Origin: CALJTV01 sp034435835
Lineage (GTDB): Bacteria > Chloroflexota > Dehalococcoidia > GIF9 > UBA5629
Length of the DNA stretch: 64,000 nt
Assembly: GCA_034435835.1 (NCBI GenBank)
Contig: DAOTWF010000017.1
Coordinates: 62,001-126,000 of the forward strand
Reading direction: 5' to 3'
Part shown: positions 9,401 through 17,298 of the stretch, in pieces
Numbering within the stretch: the first letter of the stretch is position 1
Layout: each line of letters opens with the position of its first letter
Program-made: the position numbers and the translations under genes
Notes under the pieces: generated by a model
Database searches by the model: none
Seen by the model: only the letters and a program-made list of their open reading frames with translations
What the model was told of the DNA's origin: nothing

Positions 9401-9616
9401 CCTACCCTTCCGACTGTCAATGGCATAGATGATACCGCCACGTCCTACAGCAATGCGGCTCACCTCGGAGTCCAGCATGATGATGCACCCCCTCCTCCCC
9501 GGAGTCTCCACCACGTTCCATTTGAGGGGCAGCCCCAGTCCCTCCCCCGCTGCCCTGGGCAAGAACAGCCCCAAGGACATAATAGCCGTTGCAATCCAGA
9601 CGAACCAGTGTTTCAT
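6455..9616 (-). CDS. Large secreted/surface BNR-repeat protein with C-terminal membrane anchor
   Basis: A 1053-residue protein with a Sec signal peptide (FVWIATAIMSLGLFLPRAAG). The first two thirds carry repeated Asp-box (BNR) motifs, for example SESGGSTW, SKDGGATW, SYDFGDTW, SNTRGNTW and STDGGENF, as in sialidase-like or Ycf48-like beta propellers. Towards the C-terminus two fibronectin-III-like modules end in HTYYWRVRARH and VYFWRVRAIEV. A final hydrophobic helix (PLWALVVMAVGCLL) with almost no cytoplasmic tail anchors it to the membrane. No sialidase catalytic set was recognised, so a structural, adhesive or binding role is more likely than glycosidase activity. It is divergent from the exporter operon and convergent with the AOR gene, with only 4 bp between stops. 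Confidence 0.8.
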   Translation of the reverse strand: MKHWFVWIATAIMSLGLFLPRAAGEGLGLPLKWNVVETPGRRGCIIMLDSEVSRIAVGRGGIIYAIDSRKGRVYRSESGGSTWTEITASLIAAGADLPAQEVAVCPNEPNIVAVVDNDRKKVYVSKDGGATWEDTALPISATAEIRCLALSTYRRSGDEEICDIAVGTKDSGNGRVYARSTSAFSSWQDQNLNKGDIWAVKFPPNYSLEATIVAVSADGTDTWLNIGKHDVANISTNWNTAAGLLGYPVAVEDGGDSPDKDQIEGADVDMPADFNLVQPCVYVSTDTAAVGIQVGIYRVEGVMPTVTRFSGSYGRIHSISHYGRKQQGRLVAGELPGTGFRVKVWWTDSVYPGYGLSPSLRDATASPTGPGNAYVRWSYDGRVACCGTSGTTANDESAFSASYDFGDTWQQLSLIDTTINISDIAPAPDSKSLFLASYTVYGPEGVWRSAGEPLGQYWGRVLSMETVTERLILRLSPYYSDDYTIYAVEVGDAGSQYNKMAVSNTRGNTWHHRPVPGPVIDFAVEDGDTFYVALPGGHVRKDTSGGATWIHPEVTCFPLGIHEINMLSIPIPRHVLVGSRDGRVAYSTDGGENFTEIEPAVGNDPSRVGDVQVVADARYKENRIIYASDNVSDKGIWRWIIGTSREWEQIDRVVTDLGAGREVVGLVMGQEGTLYAASSENVIGYSGGMSRSLNPSHGELTQIEWDIVSRTLPIGAAFNPLVVFDHNLPHLKISDEGGRNILWAVDTANHLIYAFEDNICHHGPVILPTGEIGCDPVAGRAKEVNFCWEQLSLADGYDIEVAKDGGFSIKVLDRAGEHAWEGFLFPVDVTRPCVFFPAGGQAAALGHLVETDEAKKSLVTTKAEGSAIGCCGELECGHTYYWRVRARHAATTETIRSPWSEVKSFTVRAGVPVEAIYHGVQPLAPKNGAVGCPITSLSFSWAPLSSVTKYEFVLAEDADFTRIISSVATKGTSYTCEGWLKFETVYFWRVRAIEVNGQTMPGDWSPVFCFQTETLELPAVLPAAVSGVPLWALVVMAVGCLLIVVTVSLIFFC

Positions 9617-9731
9617 ACTGCAACTCCACCCCGGAGCAGGGCAAAAGACATCGCCACTATAATAGGTGCAAAAAGTTAAATTTCTGTTAATATATAGCTC
9701 GGGGGCACGGCTAATGGCACGCCCTGTCGTG

Positions 9732-9748
9732 TTAATGGGTTCTTAACA
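9732..9748 (+). promoter_or_regulatory. PhoP-type direct repeat upstream of the exporter operon
   Basis: TTAATG-GGTTC-TTAACA: two hexamers with an 11-bp period, as in the TTAACA-N5-TTAACA boxes bound by PhoP/OmpR-family regulators. The 13-base string 9739-9751 recurs exactly (opposite strand) at 15209-15221 in front of the response-regulator gene. It lies about 65 bp before the adaptor ATG, in the region shared with the divergent surface-protein gene. Confidence 0.55.
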
Positions 9749-9812
9749 ATCATTACCTAAAATCTGTGGTAATTTAGGTGAGATAATACTAAAATATCGG
9801 GCGGGTGACAAT

Positions 9813-11054
9813 ATGAAAAAAGCACTGATCGCTGTAGCACTGATGGGGCTGCTCTGCACTGCGCTGTTTACTGGCTGTGGTTCAAAAAACACTTCCACCC
9901 AGACACCGGTCCAGACAGCCACGGTGAAGAAAGGGAACCTTACCGTAGAGATCACCGCCACCGGCAACCTGGCTATGCCGGACTCGGTCAACCTCTCCTT
10001 CGGTGCCTCAGGCAAGGTACAGGAAGTGCTGGTGGAGATAGGAGACGAGGTAAAGAAAGGGCAGGTGCTTGCCAGACTGGACACCTCGACCCTGGAGCAG
10101 AACCTCATACAGGCGCAGATAAATGTGAAATCGGCACAGTACAGTCTGGAAAAAGCCAAACAGCCGACCACCACCGCTTCCGGCGACCGCATCCTCTCCG
10201 CCCCTGACCCGCTCGACATTGAGATAAAGGAGCTCCAGCTTGAGCTCGCCAAAAAGAGACTGAAGGACGCAGAACGTCAGCTTGAGGAAGCCACCATCGT
10301 GGCGCCTTTCGACGGCGTGGTGGCTCAGGTAAACATCTCCAAGGGCGACAGAGCAAGCGATAGCGCCACCGCCATCCGCCTGCTTGACACCTCAAAACTC
10401 GAAGTGGATGTGGTGGTCAGCGAGATGGATGTGTTCCAGATAAAGCCCGGGGCGAGGGCAACGGTACAGGTAGATGCCGTCTCCGGCATCAGCTTCCCCG
10501 CCAGGGTGAAGCGCATCTCCCCCGCCGCCACCATCCAGCAGAACGTGGTCAACTACAAGGTACGGTTGGAACTCATCACCGGCGAGACCATGGCAACACA
10601 GCAGCGCTCCCCTTCCCAGATAACGCTGGAGATGCTGCCGGAACAGGTGCGGAAGGCTGTGCAGGAGGGGCGCATCACACTGGAGCAGATCAGACAGTGG
10701 GTGGCACAGCGGTACCAGCAGCAGACAGCCAAACCAGCTATTTCCATGGCTGACTTCCAGCCCAAAGAGGGGCTTACCGTCACCGCCACCATATTCGTCA
10801 ACGAGAGGAGGGACGTGCTGCTGGTGCCTAACGGCGCTATCGTCAAAGAAGGCGGCAAGTCATACGTCCAGGTGGTTAACGGCGAGGTCACCGAAAAGCG
10901 CGAGGTGGTCACGGGCTTGAGCAACTGGCAGTATACCGAAATCACCGAGGGGGTCAGCGAGGGCGAGCAGGTGCTCATCGTCAAAGCCACATCGTCATCA
11001 ACGCCAACATCGACGCAGCAGACACAACGTCCCCCGATGATGATGTTCAGATGA
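9813..11054 (+). CDS. MacA/HlyD-type membrane-fusion adaptor, lipoprotein
   Basis: A 413-residue periplasmic adaptor. The N-terminus is a lipoprotein signal with lipobox LFTGC at about residue 21. It is followed by the biotinyl-lipoyl half-motif (GKVQEVLVEIGDEVKKGQVLARLD), a helical hairpin, the second half (IVAPFDGVVAQVNISKGD) and beta-barrel and membrane-proximal domains (GLTVTATIFVNERRDVLLVP). An insertion rich in Gln and Arg (about residues 265-310) lies in the beta-barrel region. It overlaps the ATPase gene by 4 bp (ATGA), so the three genes form one translationally coupled operon. In a lineage expected to be monoderm, the adaptor would be anchored to the cytoplasmic membrane. Exported substrate unknown. 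Confidence 0.88.
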   Translation: MKKALIAVALMGLLCTALFTGCGSKNTSTQTPVQTATVKKGNLTVEITATGNLAMPDSVNLSFGASGKVQEVLVEIGDEVKKGQVLARLDTSTLEQNLIQAQINVKSAQYSLEKAKQPTTTASGDRILSAPDPLDIEIKELQLELAKKRLKDAERQLEEATIVAPFDGVVAQVNISKGDRASDSATAIRLLDTSKLEVDVVVSEMDVFQIKPGARATVQVDAVSGISFPARVKRISPAATIQQNVVNYKVRLELITGETMATQQRSPSQITLEMLPEQVRKAVQEGRITLEQIRQWVAQRYQQQTAKPAISMADFQPKEGLTVTATIFVNERRDVLLVPNGAIVKEGGKSYVQVVNGEVTEKREVVTGLSNWQYTEITEGVSEGEQVLIVKATSSSTPTSTQQTQRPPMMMFR

Positions 11055-11719
11055 TCAAGCTCCAGCAGATAACCAAGACGTATACGCTAGGGAAAAGAGA
11101 GCTTCAGGTACTCAGAGGCATAGACCTCTTCGTGGAACAGGGAGAGCTGGTGGCAATAATGGGTCCTTCAGGCTCGGGCAAGACCACCTTGCTCAACATC
11201 ATCGGCTGTCTGGATCGGCCTACGACTGGCAGCTATTACCTCGATGGTAAAGAGGTAAGTTCGTTGAGCAGCACCGAGCTTGCCGCCATCAGGGCAAAAA
11301 AGATAGGCTTCGTCTTTCAGACGTTCAATCTGCTGCCCCGCCTGTCAGCCCGCGCCAATGTGGAGCTGGGAATTAAATACGCTGGCATCGACGACCGCGA
11401 CCTGGCTCTGGAAGCGCTGCGGCGGGTGGGGCTTGCCGACAGGGCTAACCACCGCCCCACCGAGCTTTCCGGCGGCGAACAGCAGCGGGTGGCTATAGCC
11501 AGAGCATTGGTAAAGAAGCCGCCGGTGATCCTTGCTGATGAGCCTACGGGCAACCTGGACAGCAAGTCTGGAGAGGAGGTGCTTTCCCTGCTCACCGAAC
11601 TGCACCGGGAGCAGGGCATCACTCTGGTGATGATCACCCACGACCCTGACATCGCCCAACGCTGTCAGCGCATCGTACGCCTTAGGGACGGGCTGGTTGT
11701 GTCCGAGGAGAGGACATGA
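11051..11719 (+). CDS. ABC transporter ATPase, MacB/LolD class
   Basis: A 222-residue ATPase with Walker A GPSGSGKTT near residue 36, Q-loop at FQTFNLLPR, signature LSGGEQQRVAIARAL near residue 138, Walker B VILADEPTGNLDS and H-loop ITHD near residue 197. The NLLPRLSARANVELG region is characteristic of the MacB/LolD/FtsE subclass (type VII exporters), which drive mechanotransmission rather than passing substrate through the membrane. It overlaps both neighbours by 4 bp. Confidence 0.93.
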   Translation: MIKLQQITKTYTLGKRELQVLRGIDLFVEQGELVAIMGPSGSGKTTLLNIIGCLDRPTTGSYYLDGKEVSSLSSTELAAIRAKKIGFVFQTFNLLPRLSARANVELGIKYAGIDDRDLALEALRRVGLADRANHRPTELSGGEQQRVAIARALVKKPPVILADEPTGNLDSKSGEEVLSLLTELHREQGITLVMITHDPDIAQRCQRIVRLRDGLVVSEERT

Positions 11720-12981
11720 AAGGCTGGCAACCAGCAACAATCAAAGGACTGAAGAGGTGGCTCGACCCGGTACACAGCGCCTGGACGAGCATAACCACCC
11801 ACAAACTGCGTAGCTTCCTCACCATCCTGGGCATCGTCATCGGCATCGCCGCCGTGATCGCGCTTATGTCCATCGGCAGGGGGGCACAGGCACAGATAAT
11901 GTCCCGCATCCAGGGGCTGGGGGCAGACCTGATCGGCATCCGCCCGGGGATGGTTACGGCTGGCGGCATCAGGGGCGGCTTCGGTAGTGCCAGCACGCTC
12001 ACCCTGGAAGACGCCGAGGCGATCAGGGCACAGGTGTCATATATAGCCGCACTGGCACCGACCTTTTCTTCATACCAGCAGCTAGTTGCCGGCAGCCAGA
12101 ACATGAATGCCCAGGTCATCGGCACCGCACCAGAGTACATGTTCCTGTACAGTTTAGAGCTAGCCGACGGTGATTTCTTCACCGACTACGACTACCAGAG
12201 GGGCAACAGGGTGGCGGTGCTCGGTTCCAATGTCAAACAGACTCTGTTTGGTGACGAATCGCCGGTGGGGCAGCAGATGCGCGTCGGCGGCAATATCGTC
12301 CGCGTGGTGGGCGTGCTTAAGGGCAAAGGTGCGGTCTGGGCTTCGCCTGACGACGCCGTCATCATCCCGCTCACCGCCATGCAGCAGATGGTCACCCAGC
12401 CGCGGACGAGCCGCGGTGAGCGCGTGGTCACCTCCATAGCCCTGAAGGTAACCGACCAGAGCCAGATAGACTTTGTCACCCAGCAGATCACCGACCTGCT
12501 GCGCTCCCGCCACCGCATCGCCCCGGGCGCTGAGAACGACTTCAACATTACCTCGGTTAAGGCGGTGACACAGGCGCTGTCGGAAGCCGCCGGCACCATG
12601 ACCCTTTTCCTCAGCGCCGTGGCTGCCATCTCACTGCTTGTCGGCGGCATTGGAGTGATGAACATTATGCTGGTCTCGGTGCTGGAGAGGACCAGAGAGA
12701 TAGGCGTTCTCAAAGCGCTGGGGGCTAGGGAGCGCGACATCTGGGGGCAATTTCTCACTGAATCTGCCTTCCTCACCCTCACCGGCGGTATCATAGGGGT
12801 AATCGTCGGCTGCGGGGTATCCGTGCTGCTTTCACGACTTAAGGTGATGACTACGCTCCTCTCCCCGGACATCATCATCCTCGCCGTGGTGGTCTCCCTG
12901 GGTGTGGGGCTGTTCTTCGGTTTCTACCCGGCGTGGAATGCCTCACGCCTCGACCCCATAGAGGCATTACGCTACGAGTAG
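11716..12981 (+). CDS. MacB-type ABC permease (FtsX fold)
   Basis: A 421-residue permease with one N-terminal helix (SFLTILGIVIGIAAVIALMSIG), a large extracytoplasmic MacB-PCD domain (about residues 60-280), and three C-terminal helices in an FtsX domain carrying the signature LVGGIGVMNIMLVSV and RTREIGVLKALGA. This is the MacB architecture with the ATPase on a separate chain. With the adaptor and ATPase it would form an exporter of peptides, lipids or antibiotics. The stop is 7 bp from the stop of the convergent histidine kinase gene. Confidence 0.92.
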   Translation: MKGWQPATIKGLKRWLDPVHSAWTSITTHKLRSFLTILGIVIGIAAVIALMSIGRGAQAQIMSRIQGLGADLIGIRPGMVTAGGIRGGFGSASTLTLEDAEAIRAQVSYIAALAPTFSSYQQLVAGSQNMNAQVIGTAPEYMFLYSLELADGDFFTDYDYQRGNRVAVLGSNVKQTLFGDESPVGQQMRVGGNIVRVVGVLKGKGAVWASPDDAVIIPLTAMQQMVTQPRTSRGERVVTSIALKVTDQSQIDFVTQQITDLLRSRHRIAPGAENDFNITSVKAVTQALSEAAGTMTLFLSAVAAISLLVGGIGVMNIMLVSVLERTREIGVLKALGARERDIWGQFLTESAFLTLTGGIIGVIVGCGVSVLLSRLKVMTTLLSPDIIILAVVVSLGVGLFFGFYPAWNASRLDPIEALRYE

Positions 12982-12988
12982 CAAGGGC

Positions 12989-14461
12989 TCAATCCACAGT
13001 GGTACCACCGTCTCCACCGTAAGCTGGCAGCTTGATGGTGAAGACGCTTCCCTTCCCCGGCATGCTCTCAGCGGTTAGCTGACCACCGTGTGCTTCGATA
13101 AGCCTCTTGGCGATGGTCAGCCCCAAACCGCTGCCCCCGGTAGCCCGTGACCTCGACTTGTCAACGCGATAGAAGCGCTCAAAAATGTAGGGAAGGTCCT
13201 CCGGGGGTATGCCGGGACCGCTGTCAGCAACACTTACTGACACCCCGTCTTTTGTCTGCCCCACCGATATGGTGATCTCACCGCCTTCCGGTGCGAAGTT
13301 GATAGCATTGCCCAAGAGGTTGCGCATCACCTGTCCTATCCGTTGTCCGTCCACAAATGCCGTTGCTGCTATCTCGGGCATTTCCAGATGCAACTTCAGC
13401 CCTTTCGCCGTTGCCTGATAGCCCATGGCACCGGCGACATCCCGGACAATGTCCCTAATGTCACAGACCTGCCTGTCCAGGCTGAGCCCGCCTGATTCAG
13501 CCAGAGCCAGCTCATGGAGGTCATCCACCAGACGCGATAGCAGTTGCACCTCTTCATAGATAAGCTTGATGGTGGCTTCATCCGCCTCCACCACGCCGTC
13601 CTGGATGCCCTCAAGGTAGCCCTTTATATTGGAAAGCGGCGTCCTCAGCTCGTGGGCGACATCGGCAACAAGGTCGCGCCGCAGCTTATCGGCTTTCTCC
13701 AGTTCCGCTGCCATGGAATTGAACGCCGTTGCCAGCTCCCCCAGCTCGTCCCTAGACTTCACCGCCGCCCGCTGGCTGAAATCGCCTTTCCCCAAGTTGC
13801 GGGCAGCGGTAACCAGGCTCTGCACCGGTGCCGTGATGCGTCGTGACAGGAAGAAGGCAAGCACCAGCGCCAGACCGATTCCCACCAGCCCTCCCCAGAC
13901 CACAGACCATACTATTGAATTACGCAGCTCTGCTATCCTTGTTTCCCAGAACTGCCACGCCGGCGGCATTCTCGGCACCTGCATATTCCCCGGCTCCACA
14001 ACCAGGTACCCCAACCTCTGAAACTTACCATCATCTGCAGGTACAAAAATGGGTGCGAACAGCGGCGGTGGCTCTGACATTTCATCGGGCTGTTCGCCCG
14101 GTGGTCCCCCCATCCCCCAGGGGCGGGCATAGGCGCTGACATTCAGCCTCTCCCCAAGAGAAGACTTGTTTGAGTCAGCGACCACCACACCACTGGTATC
14201 CACTATCCTTACCCGCCAGCCGTAAAGCTGCCCCATCTGCTCCACCGATGACTGGACGCCCTCCCAGTCCTGTTTAGCAATGTAATGGCGTAGCAGCAAC
14301 TCCCTCATCCGCGCCATCTGCTCGCCCCTCCTGCCATACTCGTAATGTTGTATCTGGGTGCTGGCAGAGGTGCTAATGAACAGCGAGATGGCACCCACTG
14401 TGACCGCCACCACCGCCACAAATATCAAAAACAGACGCCAGCGGAGACCCAGCGACCTCAC
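12989..14461 (-). CDS. Membrane sensor histidine kinase
   Basis: A 490-residue kinase: helix 1 at about residues 10-30, an extracytoplasmic sensor region of about 155 residues with a Pro/Met/Gly-rich stretch (WGMGGPPGEQP), helix 2 at about 185-206, HAMP at 207-260, HisKA with the phospho-acceptor His270 in ADVAHELRTPLSN, and HATPase with N-box GNAINFAPEGG and G-boxes ADSGPGIP and GGSGLGLTIAK. It overlaps the upstream response-regulator gene by 4 bp, so they are co-translated. The shared TTAACA boxes suggest it controls the adjacent exporter and its own operon. PhoR- and BaeS-type kinases look alike at this level, so the stimulus is not known. Confidence 0.92.
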   Translation of the reverse strand: MRSLGLRWRLFLIFVAVVAVTVGAISLFISTSASTQIQHYEYGRRGEQMARMRELLLRHYIAKQDWEGVQSSVEQMGQLYGWRVRIVDTSGVVVADSNKSSLGERLNVSAYARPWGMGGPPGEQPDEMSEPPPLFAPIFVPADDGKFQRLGYLVVEPGNMQVPRMPPAWQFWETRIAELRNSIVWSVVWGGLVGIGLALVLAFFLSRRITAPVQSLVTAARNLGKGDFSQRAAVKSRDELGELATAFNSMAAELEKADKLRRDLVADVAHELRTPLSNIKGYLEGIQDGVVEADEATIKLIYEEVQLLSRLVDDLHELALAESGGLSLDRQVCDIRDIVRDVAGAMGYQATAKGLKLHLEMPEIAATAFVDGQRIGQVMRNLLGNAINFAPEGGEITISVGQTKDGVSVSVADSGPGIPPEDLPYIFERFYRVDKSRSRATGGSGLGLTIAKRLIEAHGGQLTAESMPGKGSVFTIKLPAYGGDGGTTVD

Positions 14462-15162
14462 TTTTTCACCTCAAGCTTATATCCCATGCCATAGACCGTC
14501 CTGATATATTCGTCGGCTGACGGCTCAGCCTCCTTCAGCTTGCGCCTCAGGTTAAGTATGTGTACATCAAGGGTACGGTCAAAGCCCCGGTAGTCCAGCC
14601 CCAGGGCTTTCTCAATGAGCTCTCCCCGGCTGAACACCTTCCCCGGCTCCCTCACCAATGCCGCCAGGATACGGAACTCGGTCGGTGTGAGCCGCAGGTT
14701 GTTTTCGCCGAAACGGGCTTCGCCAGTACGAAAGTCCACCGTGAGCTTCCCGTATGTCATTTCCGGCGGTCCGCTGAGCAGCTCGTGGCGATTGCTGCGG
14801 CGCAGTATCGCCTGCACCCTTGCCACCAGTTCTCTGGGGCTGAAAGGTTTGACTACATAGTCATCAGCGCCGCAGTCAAACCCCCGAAGCCTGTCTGACT
14901 CAGTGACCTTGGCTGTGAGCATGATTACGGGGACATCTGAATCCAACCGAATCTGCCTGCAGACGCTCAGTCCATCCATACCGGGCAACATGATGTCGAG
15001 CACCACCAGGTCAAATTCTTCCTGTCGCATTTTCTCCAGTGCCGCGCTTCCATCATGTGCAATATCAACGGTATAACCCGCCCGCTCCAAGTATAGTCTC
15101 ACCAAATCAGCGGTCTTATGGTCATCCTCCACCGCCAGTATCCTTTGCTGCTTTTTCACCAT
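14458..15162 (-). CDS. OmpR/PhoB-family response regulator
   Basis: A 234-residue regulator. The receiver domain has the acidic pair EDD at residues 12-14, phospho-acceptor Asp56 in VLDIMLPG, the Thr/Ala of MLTAK and Lys105 in VVKPFS. The C-terminal winged helix ends with the RTVYGMGYKLE strand typical of the OmpR/PhoB group. Its promoter carries four TTAA half-sites with 11-, 21- and 11-bp steps, one pair being TTAACA-N5-TTAACA, the box recognised by Bacillus PhoP. The same box is in front of the exporter operon, so autoregulation and control of the exporter are likely. Ribosome site GGGGGAA. Confidence 0.93.
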   Translation of the reverse strand: MVKKQQRILAVEDDHKTADLVRLYLERAGYTVDIAHDGSAALEKMRQEEFDLVVLDIMLPGMDGLSVCRQIRLDSDVPVIMLTAKVTESDRLRGFDCGADDYVVKPFSPRELVARVQAILRRSNRHELLSGPPEMTYGKLTVDFRTGEARFGENNLRLTPTEFRILAALVREPGKVFSRGELIEKALGLDYRGFDRTLDVHILNLRRKLKEAEPSADEYIRTVYGMGYKLEVKK

Positions 15163-15211
15163 CTTGGCGATTCCCCCAAATCAAATATCCATCATTATTA
15201 TTGTATGCGAT

Positions 15212-15260
15212 TGTTAAGAACGTGTTAAATGAGGGGATGACAAGCTTAACTGGAATTTAA
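15212..15260 (-). promoter_or_regulatory. Two PhoP-type direct-repeat boxes upstream of the two-component operon
   Basis: Read on the minus strand, 15228-15212 is TTAACA-CGTTC-TTAACA, a perfect pair with an 11-bp period, and 15260-15246 contains a second, weaker TTAA pair with the same period. The proximal box ends 50 bp before the regulator ATG at 15162, with a possible TACAAT -10 just downstream. Confidence 0.6.
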
Positions 15261-15281
15261 GAATCCCGCCTTACAATTTAG

Positions 15282-15312
15282 AAAAAAGGCGGAAAAGATC
15301 TCAAGCGCCTTT
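15282..15312 (-). terminator. Rho-independent terminator after the Sir2 gene
   Basis: On the minus strand AAAGGCG and CGCCTTT form a 7-bp stem with a 14-nt loop, directly followed by TTTTCTAAA, so there is a T-run after the stem. It lies about 90 bp past the Sir2 stop and before the two-component promoter, separating the two transcripts. Confidence 0.55.
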
Positions 15313-15403
15313 AAGCAAGCCAGGACGGAACTCCAAAGTAAGAGACAGCAATAAACTGGTGATGCGCCCGCCACCCAGGTCAGTTTCTGGTCTTTGATAT
15401 GGT

Positions 15404-16249
15404 TTAAAGCGACCCGAGAAATTCCTTTACTCTGGCAACGATCCGGGGAAGTATCTCGGCGAGCCTGCCCTGGATGAGATAGTCGGAGATGCCTTCGTGA
15501 GTCAGTGGTGTGGGTTCGGCATTGACCTCGATTATTACCGTCCTCTTTCCCTGCCCTTCAGAGAACAGCCTTGAGCCTGCCCTCCTGTAGCGCGCCACCC
15601 GCGGCAGCTCAGCAAAGGGGTAGACCACAGCAGAGGTGCCGCAGATGAGCATCAAATCGCAGCGGTGCGCCTCTTCCAGACTGGCATGGGCGACATCCGC
15701 TGGTATCGGCTCGTTGAAGTGTACCACATCGTCCTTTATCGGCGACTTACATTCCATGCACCGCGGCGGCAGCTTGCCTTCAGCTAGGAGCTGGCTCAGA
15801 TCATACTCCGTATATCTAAAGCGAAGTCCGCAGGATGGGCACCTCAGTTTGTAAATGCTGCCGTGGTACTCAAACACCCTCTGGCTACCGGCTTTTTCAT
15901 GCAGTCCGTCTATGTTCTGGGTGAGCACACTTTTTATGATGCCCATCCTCTCCAGTTCGGCAAGGGCGTGGTGTGCCGGATTGGGCTTCGCCTCCCGCAG
16001 GTTGCCCAGGAGAGAGGTGCCCATGGTCAGCCTGTCATGCCAGTACTGTGCCGGATCACGGAGGAATCTGAAATAGGTCTCGTAAGCCCGCTTTTCAGCT
16101 TCCGGGTTCTTCGTCCAGATGCCGTCGGGACCGCGGAAATCAGGTATGCCGGAGTCCGTGGAAATGCCGGCTCCGGTCAGGGCAATAGCATAGCTGCTGG
16201 AAGCTAAATCCTTGGCAGCAAGTTCGATCAGTTCTTCGACATTGCTCAT
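15404..16249 (-). CDS. Sir2-family NAD-dependent protein deacylase
   Basis: A 281-residue sirtuin. NAD-binding motifs GAGISTDSGIPDFRG near residue 26 and TQNIDGLHEKAG near residue 114; the catalytic His is in EYHGSIYKL; a four-Cys zinc ribbon is made of CPSCG and, about 30 residues later, CMEC; the later Rossmann motif is ICGTSAVVYP. The enzyme removes acyl groups from lysines using NAD+, often controlling acyl-CoA synthetases, which is relevant given three such proteins in this window. The first residues are helical and acidic, and the ATG has a GGGAGGTGTAGAG ribosome site. It lies upstream of the two-component genes but ends in its own terminator. Confidence 0.92.
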   Translation of the reverse strand: MSNVEELIELAAKDLASSSYAIALTGAGISTDSGIPDFRGPDGIWTKNPEAEKRAYETYFRFLRDPAQYWHDRLTMGTSLLGNLREAKPNPAHHALAELERMGIIKSVLTQNIDGLHEKAGSQRVFEYHGSIYKLRCPSCGLRFRYTEYDLSQLLAEGKLPPRCMECKSPIKDDVVHFNEPIPADVAHASLEEAHRCDLMLICGTSAVVYPFAELPRVARYRRAGSRLFSEGQGKRTVIIEVNAEPTPLTHEGISDYLIQGRLAEILPRIVARVKEFLGSL

Positions 16250-16328
16250 CTCTACACCTCCCGCTTTCCAGTCACTGCAAAACAGCTATTCCGTCCGGTC
16301 CAGTAGCCACACTACCAGCCCTGCATAC

Positions 16329-17138
16329 CTACTGCCCCGCTTTTTCTCCGCGGGTGCGGCCGCGCAGCTGGTCAAGTGTATACGGGGCTGCACCCTCGGT
16401 CCGCCCCAGCCGCCCCAGCGCATTGAGCTGGCGGTGGTAGGCGAACACAGCGTCCAGATTAAGCATCAGGGCATGGGTGTTCAGGGCTTCCTTGAGTATC
16501 ATCATGCCATCGGCAGGCACCTCAGCCATCTCCTTCGCCATCTTCCAAACCTCCTCCTCCAGTTTGTCTGCCGGCACCGCCTTGTTCACCAGGCCGATGC
16601 GTTCCGCCTCCTTACCGCTGATAAGCCTGCTGGTGAAGAGCAGCTCCTTGGCTTTACGTAAGCCGAGATAGGTCACCCACAACGGCATGCTGGTCACCCC
16701 TCCAGCCCGGGTGGCGGGATGCCCCAGTATGGCGTCCTCGGCGGCGATGGCGATGTCACAGCACATCTGTAGATAGCATCCCGCTGCCAGACAGTAGCCG
16801 TGGATCTGGGCAATGGTCGGCTTGGGAAAATTGAAGATCCGGAGATAGCGGGCGCTGATGCCGCGCAGTGTCCTCAGGGCGTTGCCGATCGTCCAGCGGT
16901 CGTAACCTTCGGGGATGCTTATATATGGGCTGCCGGTGAGGTCATAACCGGAACAGAACGCCTTGCCAGCACCTTTAAGGATGACCACCTTCACCTCGGG
17001 GTCGCTCTCAGCCTGTTCAAAGGCGGCATCCAGATCCCTGAGCAGGGTGTGGTTTAAAGCATTGCGTTTGTCCGGGCGGTTCATGGTGATGGTAGCGATA
17101 TTCTCCTTAACCTCATAGATTACAGTCTCAAAGTTCAT
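16329..17138 (-). CDS. Enoyl-CoA hydratase/isomerase
   Basis: I take the ATG at 17138, which has a strong AAGGAGG site 6 bp upstream, rather than the longer frame that begins at 17390. This gives 270 residues with the crotonase fold: TITMNRPDKRNALN at the N-terminus, the oxyanion-hole block GAGKAFCSGYDL, and HGYCLAAGCYLQMCCDIAIA. The final catalytic-loop glutamates of classical hydratases are not clearly conserved (GHPATRAGGVTSMP replaces the usual PExxxG), so the reaction could be hydration, isomerisation or another crotonase reaction. It fits with the acyl-CoA and dienoyl-CoA genes downstream on the map. Confidence 0.85.
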   Translation of the reverse strand: MNFETVIYEVKENIATITMNRPDKRNALNHTLLRDLDAAFEQAESDPEVKVVILKGAGKAFCSGYDLTGSPYISIPEGYDRWTIGNALRTLRGISARYLRIFNFPKPTIAQIHGYCLAAGCYLQMCCDIAIAAEDAILGHPATRAGGVTSMPLWVTYLGLRKAKELLFTSRLISGKEAERIGLVNKAVPADKLEEEVWKMAKEMAEVPADGMMILKEALNTHALMLNLDAVFAYHRQLNALGRLGRTEGAAPYTLDQLRGRTRGEKAGQ

Positions 17139-17175
17139 ACTGACCTCCTTTGCGTGGCTCTCCTGCGACAGGACA

Positions 17176-17181
17176 ATTCTA
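17176..17181 (-). promoter_or_regulatory. Extended -10 element upstream of enoyl-CoA hydratase gene
   Basis: Minus-strand TGCTAGAAT gives a TAGAAT -10 (5 of 6) with the TGn extension, about 38 bp before the ATG at 17138. No good -35 is present, which is acceptable for an extended -10 promoter. Confidence 0.35.
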
Positions 17182-17298
17182 GCACATACCCCAGCGGCAA
17201 GAAAAAACCTTCCGTTTGACAGGAGTGAAAGATATGTGCTAGCCTCTCTGCAACTATAATGTACGGTAAAAGTCGGTAAATAGCCTGAGAAGGTGGCT

